In this document: positions 10,440 through 20,759 of the stretch, piece after piece
How the letters are laid out: each line of letters begins with the position of its first letter
Position numbering within the stretch: position 1 is the stretch's first letter
Assembly (NCBI RefSeq): GCF_035046485.1
Contig: NC_085138.1
Location: 362,827,238-362,891,237 of the forward strand
Source of the DNA: Aedes albopictus
Lineage: Eukaryota; Arthropoda; Insecta; Diptera; Culicidae
Length of the DNA stretch: 64,000 bases
Direction of reading: 5' to 3'
Notes under the pieces: model-generated
The model's input: the letters and a program-made list of their open reading frames with translations, nothing else
The model's database searches: none
What the model was told of the DNA's origin: nothing
Program-made: the position numbers and the translations under genes

Positions 10440-13400
10440 TCTCCAGACATTTCGCAACGGATACAACCAGAAATTCTTCTAGGAATTCCTTCACAAATTC
10501 AGTCGAAAATTCCTTCAGGGACTTCTCAAGAAATTCATCAGAGAATTCTTCCAAGGCTTCGTCTTGGAATTCTTCATGAACTCCTTCAGGAATTCATCAA
10601 CTAATTCCTCCAAAAATTCCTCCATAAATTCGTCCCATAATAGCGCCAAGAAATTCTCTAGAGATTCCTCCAACGATTCCTCCAGAACTCCTTAATGAAA
10701 ACCTCCAGAAATTCTTCAAAGAATTCTTCCAGGGATTCATCTAGGAATTCCTCCAGCAAATACTGTGTATTGGAGGAATTGCAGGAATTCCTTAATGAAT
10801 AACTCCAGGAATTGTCCTGGGAATTACTTTAGGAATTCCTTTCCTCCCGGAAATATTCCCGAAATTCCTCCGGTAATTATTTTAGTAATTCCTCCAGAAG
10901 TTAATTCATGAATTCCTACAGAAAACTCTCCAGGAAATCATCCAACATTTTTTTTCACAAATTGTACCAGAAAAAAAAAATAAAAATAAAATAACTTCAA
11001 GAATTCCTCCAGGCAATCCTCCAGGAATTTCTCTAAAAATTTCTCCAGAATTCCTTCACAAATTACTACATGAAATCTTTTAGAAAGTAGCCGAGGATTT
11101 CCTTCACAAATTTATTCAAAAAGAATTTCTGAAGATATTTAATGAAAAATCCCTGGAAGTATTCCCAGAGAAAATCATAAAGAAATCTCTGGTCAAATTT
11201 CTGGACGGATTGTTGGAGGATTTTTTCGACAGAAGTTTTGGAGCAGATCTTGGAGAAATTCAAATTAGAGTTTCTGTAGGGGTTCTTGGAAGAATTTCTG
11301 ATGAAATTCCTGGACGTATTCTTAGCAGAAATCTTTGGGAAATTTCTAAAAAAATTCTTGAAAAAAAAATTGCGGAATAATTTTTCGAGAAATTTTTTAA
11401 GGAATTCTTGGAGAAATTCATTATGAGAATATTGGAGGAATTCTTAGCAGAATCCTTGGAGTAATCCCTAAAAGACTTCTCGGAGGAATCTCCGGAGTTG
11501 TCATAAGAGTTATTTCTTGAGAAATTTCTGTAGGTTTCCTGGACAATCTTGGAGGTATACATGAAGGAATTTCTGGAGGATTTTTTGGATGGATTCTTGA
11601 AGGAATTTCTTGAACAAATCCCAGGAGGTATTTCTGATGAAATTCCTTAAGGGACTCTTGGAGGAATCCTTGGCAGAAGTTTTAGGGGGTCCCCTGGTGA
11701 AATTCTTGACGAAATTTCTGTAGAAATTTTTGGAGGAATTGCTGGAGGGATTCTGCGGGAATATTCTAGGCAGATGTCTTGGTGGAATTCCTGGATGAGT
11801 TCTTGCAGATTTCCTTTGAGGAATTCTTGGTGGAATTCCTGGAGGAATTCTTGGTGGAATTCCTGGAGGAATTCTTGGTGGAAGTCCTGGAGGAATACTT
11901 GGTAGAATTCCTGTTGATACTATAAGAGGATTTTGTAGAGGACTTTCAGAATGAATTTCTGGAGTAAATATTGGGCGAATTTCTGGAGGATTTGCTGGTG
12001 GAATTTAAAAAAAAAATATTATGGAATTCCTGGAGAAATTCTTAGACGAGTTACTGAAGTAATTTCGGGAGAAATTTTTTTTCGTAATTCCTCAATAATT
12101 TTTTGGAGGAATTTCTTAGGAAATCTCTGACGCAATTCTCAGCCGATTTCTTAAAGTTATCCCAGGAGAATTTTTTTGAGAAATTTCTAAGGGTTTCCTG
12201 AATGGTCCAGGAGGTAATCATGGAGGAATTTCTGAAGGAATTCTTATAAAAAATATCTTCGAAAATTCCTGGAAGAATTCCTAGAAGAATTCTTCGAGGA
12301 ATTGCAGGATAAATTCCTGAAATAATATCTGTAGGAATTCCTTAAAAAAATCTTGATGAATTCATGGAGGAATTTCTGGCAAAATACCTGAGGGGATTCT
12401 TGAAGGAATTCTTGGCAGAAGTCTTAGAGGGACCCCTGGTGAAATTCCTGGTGAAATTTCTGTAGGAATTTTTGGAGGAATTTGTGGAGGGATTCTGGGG
12501 AAATTCTAGGCAAATGTCATAGTAGAATTCTCAGATGAATTCTAGGATGAATTCGTGCAGATATTCCGTGAGGAATTCTTGGTGAAATTCTTGGAGGAAT
12601 ATTTAGTGGAATTCTTGAAGATATTACAAGAGGAATTTCTGTACGACGTCCTGAATGAATTTCTGGGGGAATTTCTGGAGGATTTCCTGGCAGAATTCTA
12701 AGAAGAATTTTATATGGAATTCCTGGAGAAATTGCTGAAGGAGTTCCTGGAGTAATTCAGAGGGACATTTTTGGCGTAATTCCTCAAGAAACTTCTGGAG
12801 GGATTTCTGAGAAAATGTATGAAGCAATTCTCAGATGATTTCTTAGAGAAATCCCAGAAGTATTTTCCTGAAGAATTCCTAAGGGTTTCCTGAAGGATCC
12901 TGGAGGTAATCATGAAGGAATTTCTGGAGGAATTCCTGAAAAAAAAATCTTTAAAAATCCCTGGGGAATTCTTAAAAGAATTCCTCGAGAAATTGTAGAA
13001 TAAGTTCCTGGAAGATTTCCTGAAATAAAAACTGTAGAAATGCCGTAAAAAATCCTGGAGGAATTTCTGGAGAAATGCCTGTAAGAAATTTCGGAAGAAT
13101 CCCTGGAGTAATTGTTGGAAGAATTTCTGGAGAATTTCCTGCAGGTTTCTGGAGGAATTTTCGAGGAATCTTAGAGCAATTCTCGAAAAAAAAGAATCCT
13201 GGAGAAATTCTTTGAGGAAAGGATTAATGAAGCCAACTTTTCTATCGTTTACGTTATCTCAAACTCACTAGGTTACGGTGATTCAAAAAAAAAAATCTTT
13301 AAAAATCCCTGGGGGAGTTCCGAGAAGAACTCTTCGAGGAATTGCAGAATAAGTTCCTGGAGGATTTTTCCTGAAATTATAGCTGTAGGAAATTCGTAAA

Positions 13401-14045
13401 AAAATCTTGACAAATTCCTGGAGGAATTTTTGGAGAAATGCCTGAAAGAAATCTCGGATTTTTTGGTAGAATTTTTGGGGAATTTCCTGCAGGTTTCTGG
13501 AGGCATCTTTGAGAAATTTCTGAAGAAATTCCTAGAAAGATTCTTAGAAAAAAAAAAATAACCTGGAGAATGCCTTGGAGGAATTGATCAATGAAGCCAC
13601 TTTTCAAAATCAGCGTTATGACAAACACACTAGGCTACGGTGACGCTATCTATTGATTCCATATTGGCTGTCTGAGTTATTTTAGTGATCCACTCTTGGA
13701 GAAATGCTTGGAGAACTTCTTGGCAGATGTCTTGGAAGACTTCTTGGAGAAATTCTTGGAGGAATACCTAGAAGAATTCTTTGAGCAATTCTTGGCAGAA
13801 GTTTTAGAGGATTCTCTGGAGAAATTCCTGGTTGAAATCTCCAAGGACTTCCTGGAGAATTTCCTGGATGGATTCTTGTAGGAATTTTGGCAGAATTCTT
13901 GAAGGAATTTCTGGAAGAATTTTCGAGAATTTTTTTTAGAAATATCTAGAGGAATTATTGGCAAAAATCTTGAAGAAATACCTGGAGGAATTTTTTGAGG
14001 AATTGCTTGAGGAATTCTTGAAAGAATTTCTCAGATTTTCATGAA
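10440..14045. repeat. Long degenerate GGAATTCCTCCAG array with strand switch
   Basis: About 3.6 kb of words such as GGAATTCCTCCAG and GAGGAATTCTTGG at roughly 15-30-bp spacing. Up to about 11,080 the pyrimidine-rich form (TTCCTCCAG) is on the plus strand. From about 11,095 the purine-rich form (CTGGAGGAA) is. The two halves are therefore inverted relative to each other. Open frames such as 13,696-13,881, rich in Leu-Glu-Phe, come from the repeat and are not called. Confidence 0.85.
12925..13660. repeat. Tandem segmental duplication of about 350 bp
   Basis: Within the array, a segment running from AAAAATCTTTAAAAATCCCTGG to a non-repetitive tail (AATGAAGCCA..., CACTAGG(T/C)TACGGTGA) occurs twice. 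The copies start near 12,940 and 13,285. The unique tail shows a true higher-order duplication rather than chance similarity of the short repeat. Confidence 0.7.
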
Positions 14046-14049
14046 ACTT

Positions 14050-15360
14050 TTTCCACAAGCAGGGCTCATGGATACATGAACAAAAAAATTCAGAAAAATT
14101 CATGGTTGCCTGTTTTCCCGGAAAACTAAGGTGGATTTTTTTTGGTTTCCTCTGACACTACTTAATTTGAAAAAGCAAAACTCAAGAACAAAACATCATA
14201 GAAACAAAGTTTTTTTTAGAAAATGCAAGCAAATTTTCTCAGAAATCCTAAAAAAATGTGAACTGGAAAAAGTTTTCCTCAAAAATTTCCACAGTTGATA
14301 AAATTAGTGAAGAAAAGCCGGAAAAATTATGTCCGAACTCGTGTAAAATTTTCAAAAACATATTTTTGAGAAGGTTATTACATAAGCTTTAAGGTTGAAG
14401 GATTCGTCATTGATACAATCGTCGTCATCAGAAATTCGAAAGCAGTTTTCTCACTCAAAACTTGAATGATTGCATTGAAAATGTATTCACTGTACTCCAT
14501 TCTGCACCCGTAATACAGTGAATACATTTTCATTGCGGAGATTTCATCTTTGAACGAGACAACTGCTTTTCAATGATGACGATTTTGTCAATGACGAATC
14601 CTTCAACCTTAATCGCTGAAATTTTTGGGATGCACTTTTTTCTCGTTTTTGAGTTATGGCCAATTTTGTTGAAAAATGTCCAAATGTGTCATGTAAGCGT
14701 TTCCTTTGAAAAATCATAACTCAAGAACAAAGCATCGTTGAAACAAAGTTTTTAATGAAAATAAAAGCAATTTTTCTCAGAAATCCAAAAATAATATGAA
14801 ATGGAAAAAGTTCTCCACAAAATTTTCCACCATTGAGAAAATTCATAAAGATTAGCCGGAAAAACTCTGCCCGAACTCGCAAAAAAATTTCAAAAAAAAA
14901 ATTTTGAGAAGGTTGTTTCATAGAATGACCATATAATATATGCGTACATGGTCATTTTTCACAAAATTGACCATAACTCAGGAAAGAAAAAATGTGCATT
15001 CCAAAAATTCCACTGATAAATAAATATTTTTTGAAAATTTTCCGCGCGTTCGGGCATAGTTTTCCCGGCTTTTCTTTATGAATATTCTCAACGGTGGAAA
15101 ATTTCGTGGAAAACTTTTTCCACTTCATATTTTTTTTGGATTCCTGAGAAAATTTGCTTTCATTTTCATCAACAAACTTTGTTTCTATGATGCTTCGTTC
15201 TTGAGTTATGATTTTTCGAAGAAAAGGCTTCTATGGCACATTTGGACATTTTTCAATAAAATTGGCCATAACTCAAAAAACGAGAAAAAAGTGCATTCCA
15301 AAAATTTCAGCAATTAAAGCTTATGAAATAACCTTCTCAAAAATATTTTATTGAAAACTG
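14050..15360. repeat. AT-rich palindromic repeat family
   Basis: A module that includes TCATAACTCAAGAACAAA, GCCGGAAAAA and GAGAAGGTTnTTTCATA occurs directly near 14,160-14,390 and 14,700-14,930, and inverted at about 15,000-15,345. Relatives appear at 58,850-59,590. It is non-coding. It is probably a foldback-type mobile repeat, though I could not fix its ends. Confidence 0.65.
14393..14608. mobile_element. 216-bp MITE with TTAA target duplication
   Basis: The ends GGTTGAAGGATTCGTCATTGA and its inverse match over about 40 bp. TTAA flanks both sides (14,389-14,392 and 14,609-14,612). The uninterrupted target (AAGCTTTAATTGC) can be read in the inverted module at 15,300-15,335, which supports a TTAA duplication of piggyBac type. 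Confidence 0.85.
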
Positions 15361-15968
15361 AGCGAGATAGGACAAGTATTGACTTGACAGGAATGTTACG
15401 ATAGACGAGGATACAATTCATGTGGTCGAAGGCTACAACTCCGTGTATAACGAAGGCATATTATCAGTGGAAGTTGAATATACTGTGGTCTCCAAAAGAA
15501 ACTACGATCAAAAAAGATTCATACAATGAATCCAATTAAGTGTAAACTGTTATACTTTGCTCAAAACAACAACAATTTGGCATCACTTACCACTTGAATC
15601 TCGATTTAACTTCGGTATTATACTCGCCTTAGAATGGGTCTTCCAAAGCCACTCCCGTCTCATCCCGAAAATAAAAACCGTATCGTCTCAAGTGGCAATG
15701 GCGACGCCAATCATAAACATCGGGCGTTTGTTTTGACATTTTCAAATTTCAGTTGCTTCTTTTCCGAGACGCAGCAAATTGAAGAGCATCATCATCGCAC
15801 AGCAGAGGCCGAGTCCCGGCAGGAACACTCATCCCACAGGACTCAGAGGGAGATAGATATAACGAGAGAAAAAAAATCTCATACATAAATTGCCGCCATC
15901 CCGAATGCCATACCACAGAGCCGAGGTTTCAGGGTCTTTGTTTGCTTTTGACTTCATGGCGTTTATGT
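15361..15968. other. Complex sequence, no gene seen
   Basis: An open frame at 15,634-15,888 (plus) has a His/Glu-rich composition and no recognised domain, so it is not called. Confidence 0.35.
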
Positions 15969-16151
15969 GGGCACAGTAAAAAAATAGAAAAATGATTGAA
16001 AGCTTAGAAAACGAATCTTGACCGAGATTCGAACTTTACTCCATTAAATGACAAAGTGTCACTTGATCTTCCTGAGCCATCTCAACAAATGGACTCTAGT
16101 GCCTTGTTTGCAGATACCTCTTTGAAAGTGAAGTCATTTTTTACTGTGCCC
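15969..16151. mobile_element. TIR element with internal tRNA-like word
   Basis: GGGCACAGTAAAAAA at the left end is matched by the inverted TTTTTTACTGTGCCC at the right end. Inside, the minus strand contains GATGGCTCAGGAAGAT and AGTTCGAATCTCG, resembling tRNA box A and box B. I see no clear target duplication. Confidence 0.6.
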
Positions 16152-17814
16152 AAAATTTGTATATGCGAATGAAAACGGTTTTCCATCCGAAAGTTGCGAG
16201 CGAGGAGGTGGTTTTGTTTTTGTTTTTATTTAGATCCAGAGAGGGCGGAATGTGACGGGCAGAGTTGTTGGGTGAGTCTGCCGTTCTATTTTGGGGTCTG
16301 GAAGCTGATGCGTAAACGTTTGGTCGGCAGGTGGGTGGGTGGTGGCGGTGATGGTATGTTTGTATGTATGCCTTTAAAACATCGTCATCGTTTTGAATGA
16401 GATGCTTTTCTCTTCATCAAGCTACGTCAGATAATGGGGTGCGAACTGGGGTGCAGCCCTGGAAAGGATGTTTGTGTTTTAGGAATTGAATTAGAAGGAA
16501 AATTGACAGGGATGTGAATTTGGTTTCCTTAGTCATGCATATTCAAAACGATCATTTTCGTGCGACAATTGGATGGTTTTATGATGGCAATTTGCGGGAA
16601 AAGATGATAATCGACGATGATTTCCATTTGTAGTTGATTGGTTTGGAATTATGTTTCGTTTATGGAGCTTGAAGAACATTGAACGGTTCATTTGGATCAC
16701 ATTTATAGGAGTCTGACGAAACGAGTATTAAGAAAGCTTTTCAGCCAAATATCCGAATAGACTGATATAGGGTCTTATTCAGAACCACAATGAATGCAGA
16801 ATTGATTTTGTTTCTCTGTATTTTAACATTTGGCCAGTTAGCTTTCTACATACTTACATTAAGATTCTTATAATGTGGCTTCTTTAAAACCTTCATAAAA
16901 CCTTGCATTAGTAAGGAGTTACATTATTGTAACTCTTGCTTGAAATCATTTTCCCGGAAACTACAATTTGATTCGGCTCTTGTTGAAGCTGTCACAAGCT
17001 TCCGACGTTGTATCATTCAACAATTAAATTCTCAATCCGCAAGCATCTGCAAAATCCATTAGCTCAAAGTGACTAAAGACTAACCCACGTTCAACACTAT
17101 CAATAGTACCGAAACGAAAACAACGAAGCCTGCTTTCCTCCCGCCAACAACGCCACGGCGCGTCCTGGTTCAACCGATTTAATTAGATTTTGAGCCCCAC
17201 TTGCCACGCAGCCACATCCATCCGTAATGCGAACCGCCAACATTTTTGGCGAGCAAATACACACACTTATCCAACCCGTATCCTTTAAGCGATACGGAAC
17301 CGCGACGCGCCAAGCAAGTGCTCCACGGCTTCCGTTTCGACACAATACCACCACCATCACCACCACCTCTACGACGACGAAGAACAAGAGCAAAACTAAA
17401 GTTGGCTGTACCATCATCTTCTTCGAAAAGGTTGGGTTTTTGAGCAAGCAGGAAACAACTTTTATACACAGTGTGTACGAAAGAGTTCTTGGAACCGGCG
17501 GCTTTGGATGGCGAAACATGGCGTGACTATGACGGTGTTGAGAAAAAGGTGGAAACCGGATATAGTTTATCCTTTTGGTAGATATACTGTTATGCAAGCA
17601 CAAAGAATTCATAAGAAAATTCCGTGTGAAAACTAAATTAATTTTATGGAGAATACAAACACTACAAATTTAAGTTTAAAACACAACATTTTACCAACCA
17701 CTTTGAAATGCCAACTATGAACGAAATGCAGAAGCAAAAAAATATGGAACGAACTCACCAACTAATCTGATTCAAATCCAGAACAAATGCGACTCTCAAT
17801 CCATTTTTTAGTTT
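16152..17814. other. Complex sequence, no gene seen
   Basis: GC-richer, low in recognised repeats. The minus-strand open frame at 17,100-17,612 (170 codons) and overlapping frames on both strands have no known domain and include low-complexity CCACCATCACCACC codons. This is one of the few unique-looking islands of the window and could hold intronic regulatory DNA. Confidence 0.35.
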
Positions 17815-18654
17815 TCCTAGATACTTCAAGTATTCCACTAAAGGGCTTCTCCCGAGATTCTCTTAGGAACTCCATAAGAATTGTTTAAGGATTTCTTTTT
17901 TGATTTCTCACGGGAGTTCATTGAGATGTCTCTTGGGTTTCCATCCGTGACTTCTCCAGAATTATATCATAGATTTCTTCTGACATTCTTCCCGAGATTC
18001 CTTCAGTGGTTTCCCCGGTATTTCTTTCGGGATTTTTTTCAGGAATTCCTCTGTTGATTCGTATTGATTTCTCTTGAAGAACTCCTCAAGGATTTTTCTG
18101 GATGTCTGTCAAGATTTCCTCCCTGGATTTTTTCGTTGATTCAGCTCTGGTTCCTATAGGGATATTTTTTTTTTTCATTTCATCAAGCATTCCTCCTGGG
18201 ATTCCAGTAGGATATCCCCCGGGATTCGTTTGGGTACTCCCACGGATTTTTCTCGAGATTCCAACAAAGATTTCTTCTGAGACTTCCCTGGGAGCTCCAT
18301 GGGGGTTTCATCCGGGCTTTCTTTATGGATTCATCCAGCATTTCTCCCTTGATTTCTTCGGAGATTCGTTTGGGGAATCCCTCTGGGGATTTCTCCAAAT
18401 AATATTTTACGGATTCCTTCCAGCATTCTTTCCTGAGGCTCATTCCAGGATTTCTTTAGGGAAATTCACTCAGTTATTCATTCATTTAGGTACTCCTTCG
18501 GGGATTTTTTCTGGGTCGTTTTTGACAGTCTTTCTGAAGTTTCGTGCTTCCTTCATTGATTCTTTTCGAGTTTCTTTAGAAAGACTGGGATATATCACGA
18601 GGATTTTCCGGGATTACGCCAGGATTATTTTATCATTCTTTAACCTTCCTTTTG

Positions 18655-18726
18655 CATCACGTTCGGAACAGCTCACTTGCGTAGTATACGGTTTGGGTAA
18701 AAAATTACCCTAATGCCAAAGGAGGG
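18655..18726. mobile_element. TTAA-flanked mini-element, about 72 bp
   Basis: Bounded by TTAA (18,651-18,654 and 18,727-18,730) with ends CCTTCCTTT and AAAGGAGGG. Similar in design to 6,507-6,608. Too short to classify with certainty. Confidence 0.45.
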
Positions 18727-18767
18727 TTAAGGATACGAACTCCTATTGAAATTCTTCCATCTCTAGC

Positions 18768-18789
18768 GGGGGGGGGGGGGGGGGGGGGG
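18768..18789 (+). repeat. Homopolymer G tract (22 bases)
   Basis: An uninterrupted run of 22 G residues, the only such tract in an AT-rich window. It can form G-quadruplexes. Its true length is uncertain because such tracts are prone to sequencing error. Confidence 0.9.
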
Positions 18790-19176
18790 TTGAGTTAACA
18801 CCTGAGATATTTCTACCAGGATTCATTCGGAATTTTTCCTGAGTTTTCTTCCGGTTTTTCTCCATGGATTCTTTCAGGAATTCCTCCCAGGATTCCTTCG
18901 ATGAGTGGCTCCAAGCTTTCTTCATTCATTCTTCCAGTTTTCTGTAGGAATTTCTCAAGAGATTATTTCAGGGATTCTTCCAAGGGTTCTCCCCAGGATT
19001 CCTTAGATAATTTCTCTCGGGATTTTTTAAAGGATTTTTTCAGGATTCTTTATGTGATGTCCTTGTTGATTTTCCCCATGATTTCTTTCAATAGGCTCTT
19101 ATACTTCTTCTTGGTGTAATGACCCCACTGAAACAAAGCCTGCATTCCAGCTAAGTGATCTTTGAACACTTCTTTA

Positions 19177-19872
19177 CCCAATAAACAATGAATGTAGAAC
19201 AGTGAGAGTATTTGCTGAACATTGGTTCGTTAATGGTGTCAGTGCCAGATCAAAAGTACAGTTGAATATTGGTCTGAAGTGTTGCTTATTCAATCAGTCC
19301 TACACCACACACAATTGTATACATATCCTCGGAACTTGTTGTTTCTGAATAATCAAAACCATAACTTGCACTCAGCCAGTATTAAGGCTGAAGAAGCTAT
19401 GTGGACTCTACGAAAACATTCCTTCGCTGTCAAAAGTTATTTGATTAAAGTTTGAATAACAGATAATTAATTCTGCATGTTGGTGAATGTTTTAAAGTGT
19501 AATCATATTCTATTCAACTTGATGTTCAGCCATCTATGTATTGCCAATTAAATAGATAGAACAAGCCATACTTCAGACCATTATTCAGCTACCATTGTGT
19601 TCAGCTACTGGCACCATTGACCAATACATACACGGACACGTTCAATGCTTTCAGTGAGCTTTTTCGCTCTTTGAAGAAAGCACGACACTAGACAACGGAC
19701 TAGCATGCAACGCCCAGCCGAAAGCTTTTCCTGACCTGCAGCGGGAATCGAACCCACGCTCCTCAGCATGATGCGGCTAAGAGCTTGGTGACCCTATAGC
19801 CGCACGACCACGGAGCCGCACTATGTTCAGCTAATACTCTCACTGTTCAGCATTCATTGTTACTTGGACATG
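19177..19872. mobile_element. TIR element (MITE) split by a SINE
   Basis: The left end (CCCAATAAACAATGAATG) is followed by GAACAGTGAGAGTATT, and the same words are inverted at the right end (about 19,823-19,868). TA precedes the left end. The interior matches 840-1,257. A SINE (19,623-19,822) interrupts it near the right TIR. Without the SINE the element is about 495 bp. Confidence 0.8.
19623..19822 (-). mobile_element. tRNA-derived SINE (family D), nested
   Basis: Read on the minus strand it begins with a tRNA-like head (GTGCGGCTCCGTGGTCGTG) and box B GGGTTCGATTCCCGC. The body contains CGTTGTCTAGTGT. It interrupts the TIR element at 19,177-19,872, as the uninterrupted relative at about 1,190-1,215 shows. 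Confidence 0.8.
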
Positions 19873-19915
19873 GTCATGCTGAATACCCACGCCTTTACAG
19901 CTGTGATTTGTGGGT
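19870..19915 (-). mobile_element. Fragment of SINE family G
   Basis: CATGGTCATGCTGAATACCC matches the tRNA-head side of the copy at 56,288-56,320 almost exactly. Only about 45 bp are present. Confidence 0.55.
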
Positions 19916-20017
19916 CCTTTCTTCCTATACGCGTTTTTCCTGTTAATCATTTTGTGATTATATCGGAACTCCTTCAGAGATTTCTCACGTGATTCTTTCT
20001 AGAAATTTATTTGAAAC

Positions 20018-20318
20018 TAGCTGTCCCGGCAAACTTTGTCTTGCCGTCTTGTGGTGGTTTGACAACTGTTGAGCTCAAAATAGCACCGCACTCTAGATTG
20101 ATTTAATTTCGGTCGTGTTGATTTCCTTCCCAGCTCATGGAAAATCAGTTCTTTATCAATTTTGTTACTTTTCCAGTTGATTTTCGTAACTTTTTGTACA
20201 TATAAACACAGCCACCACGAATACGAATCGAACCCTGCAAGAGTCATCCCGATCGGTTCAGCCATTCTTGAGTTTTGTTGCCTCAAAGGAACTTCAAACT
20301 CATTTTTATATATATAGA
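20018..20318 (+). mobile_element. Short interspersed repeat ending in TATATATAGATA
   Basis: Begins CTAGCTGTCCCGGCAAACTT and ends in a TATATATAGATA microsatellite after TCGGTTCAGCCATTCTTGAG. Repeats of this design are common in insect genomes as non-LTR derived sequences. The class is from memory and cannot be verified here. Confidence 0.45.
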
Positions 20319-20367
20319 TAACCCAACAAATGCCTCCTGAGATTCCTCTACGAGCACTTTATACACG

Positions 20368-20719
20368 GAACGGCGCGGCGGCTTGCGGTAATGACCAGCA
20401 TAAAAAGCATAACATGTTTTTAAATTTACCATGGCAAAACATGATCATCGACCCACCAACGCTTCTTGTGTGCGTTTTATTTCTTCTCACATCAACCGGT
20501 TCGATAGCCGAGTGGTAGCGTGCGAGCCTAATGATGTCAAGGTTCTTGGTTCGAATCCGGTTGCTAACAGAAACTTTTTTTAATTGAAAATCGAGTCCAT
20601 GGTAAAATTGAAAACATAATTCTGATGAATTGAAATGAAACTCAGTCTGCACAAATTTAGTGGCGTTGTGTATTTAAATTGATTTTCAGAATAGTAATTT
20701 TCACCGCAAGCCGCCGTTC
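20368..20719. mobile_element. TIR element, about 350 bp, with GC-rich ends
   Basis: The left end GAACGGCG(CG)GCGGCTTGCGGT and the right end ACCGCAAGCCGCCGTTC are inverted copies differing by a 2-bp insertion. The interior is AT-rich and holds a tRNA-like sequence. No target duplication is clear. Confidence 0.7.
20498..20580 (+). mobile_element. tRNA-like sequence, probable SINE head
   Basis: TAGCCGAGTGGTAGCGTG resembles box A and GGTTCGAATCC is a good box B, 35-45 nt apart. A run of T follows near 20,575 and could stop Pol III. The acceptor stem pairs poorly, so a tRNA-derived SINE or pseudo-tRNA is more likely than a functional tRNA. Confidence 0.55.
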
Positions 20720-20759
20720 AGGATAGGGTTTTTATAAAAAATCAATCGATTATCCTCAA

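Larger units (their letters stand above)
17815..19100. repeat. Degenerate GGATTTCTTC-type array
   Basis: Pyrimidine-rich words (GGGATTTCTTC, ATTCCTCC, GATTCCTTC) recur at 12-30 bp. The plus frame at 18,102-18,713 (203 codons) is a low-complexity Phe/Pro/Ser-rich product of the repeat. Confidence 0.7.

Noticed and set aside
13696..13881. Leu/Glu/Phe-rich helical-looking peptide
   Set aside because: It is a translation of the degenerate GAGGAATTCTTGG array. Similar peptides occur on both strands across the array.
14050..15360. Protein gene with introns
   Set aside because: The similarity between segments is inverted and direct repeat similarity. Frames are not conserved between the copies.
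17100..17612. 170-codon minus-strand frame with a hydrophobic Val-rich stretch
   Set aside because: The Val-rich part comes from a CCACCATCACCACC simple repeat. There is no other support.
18102..18713. 203-codon plus-strand frame
   Set aside because: Low-complexity Phe/Pro/Ser composition from the GGATTTCTTC-type array, with no domain.
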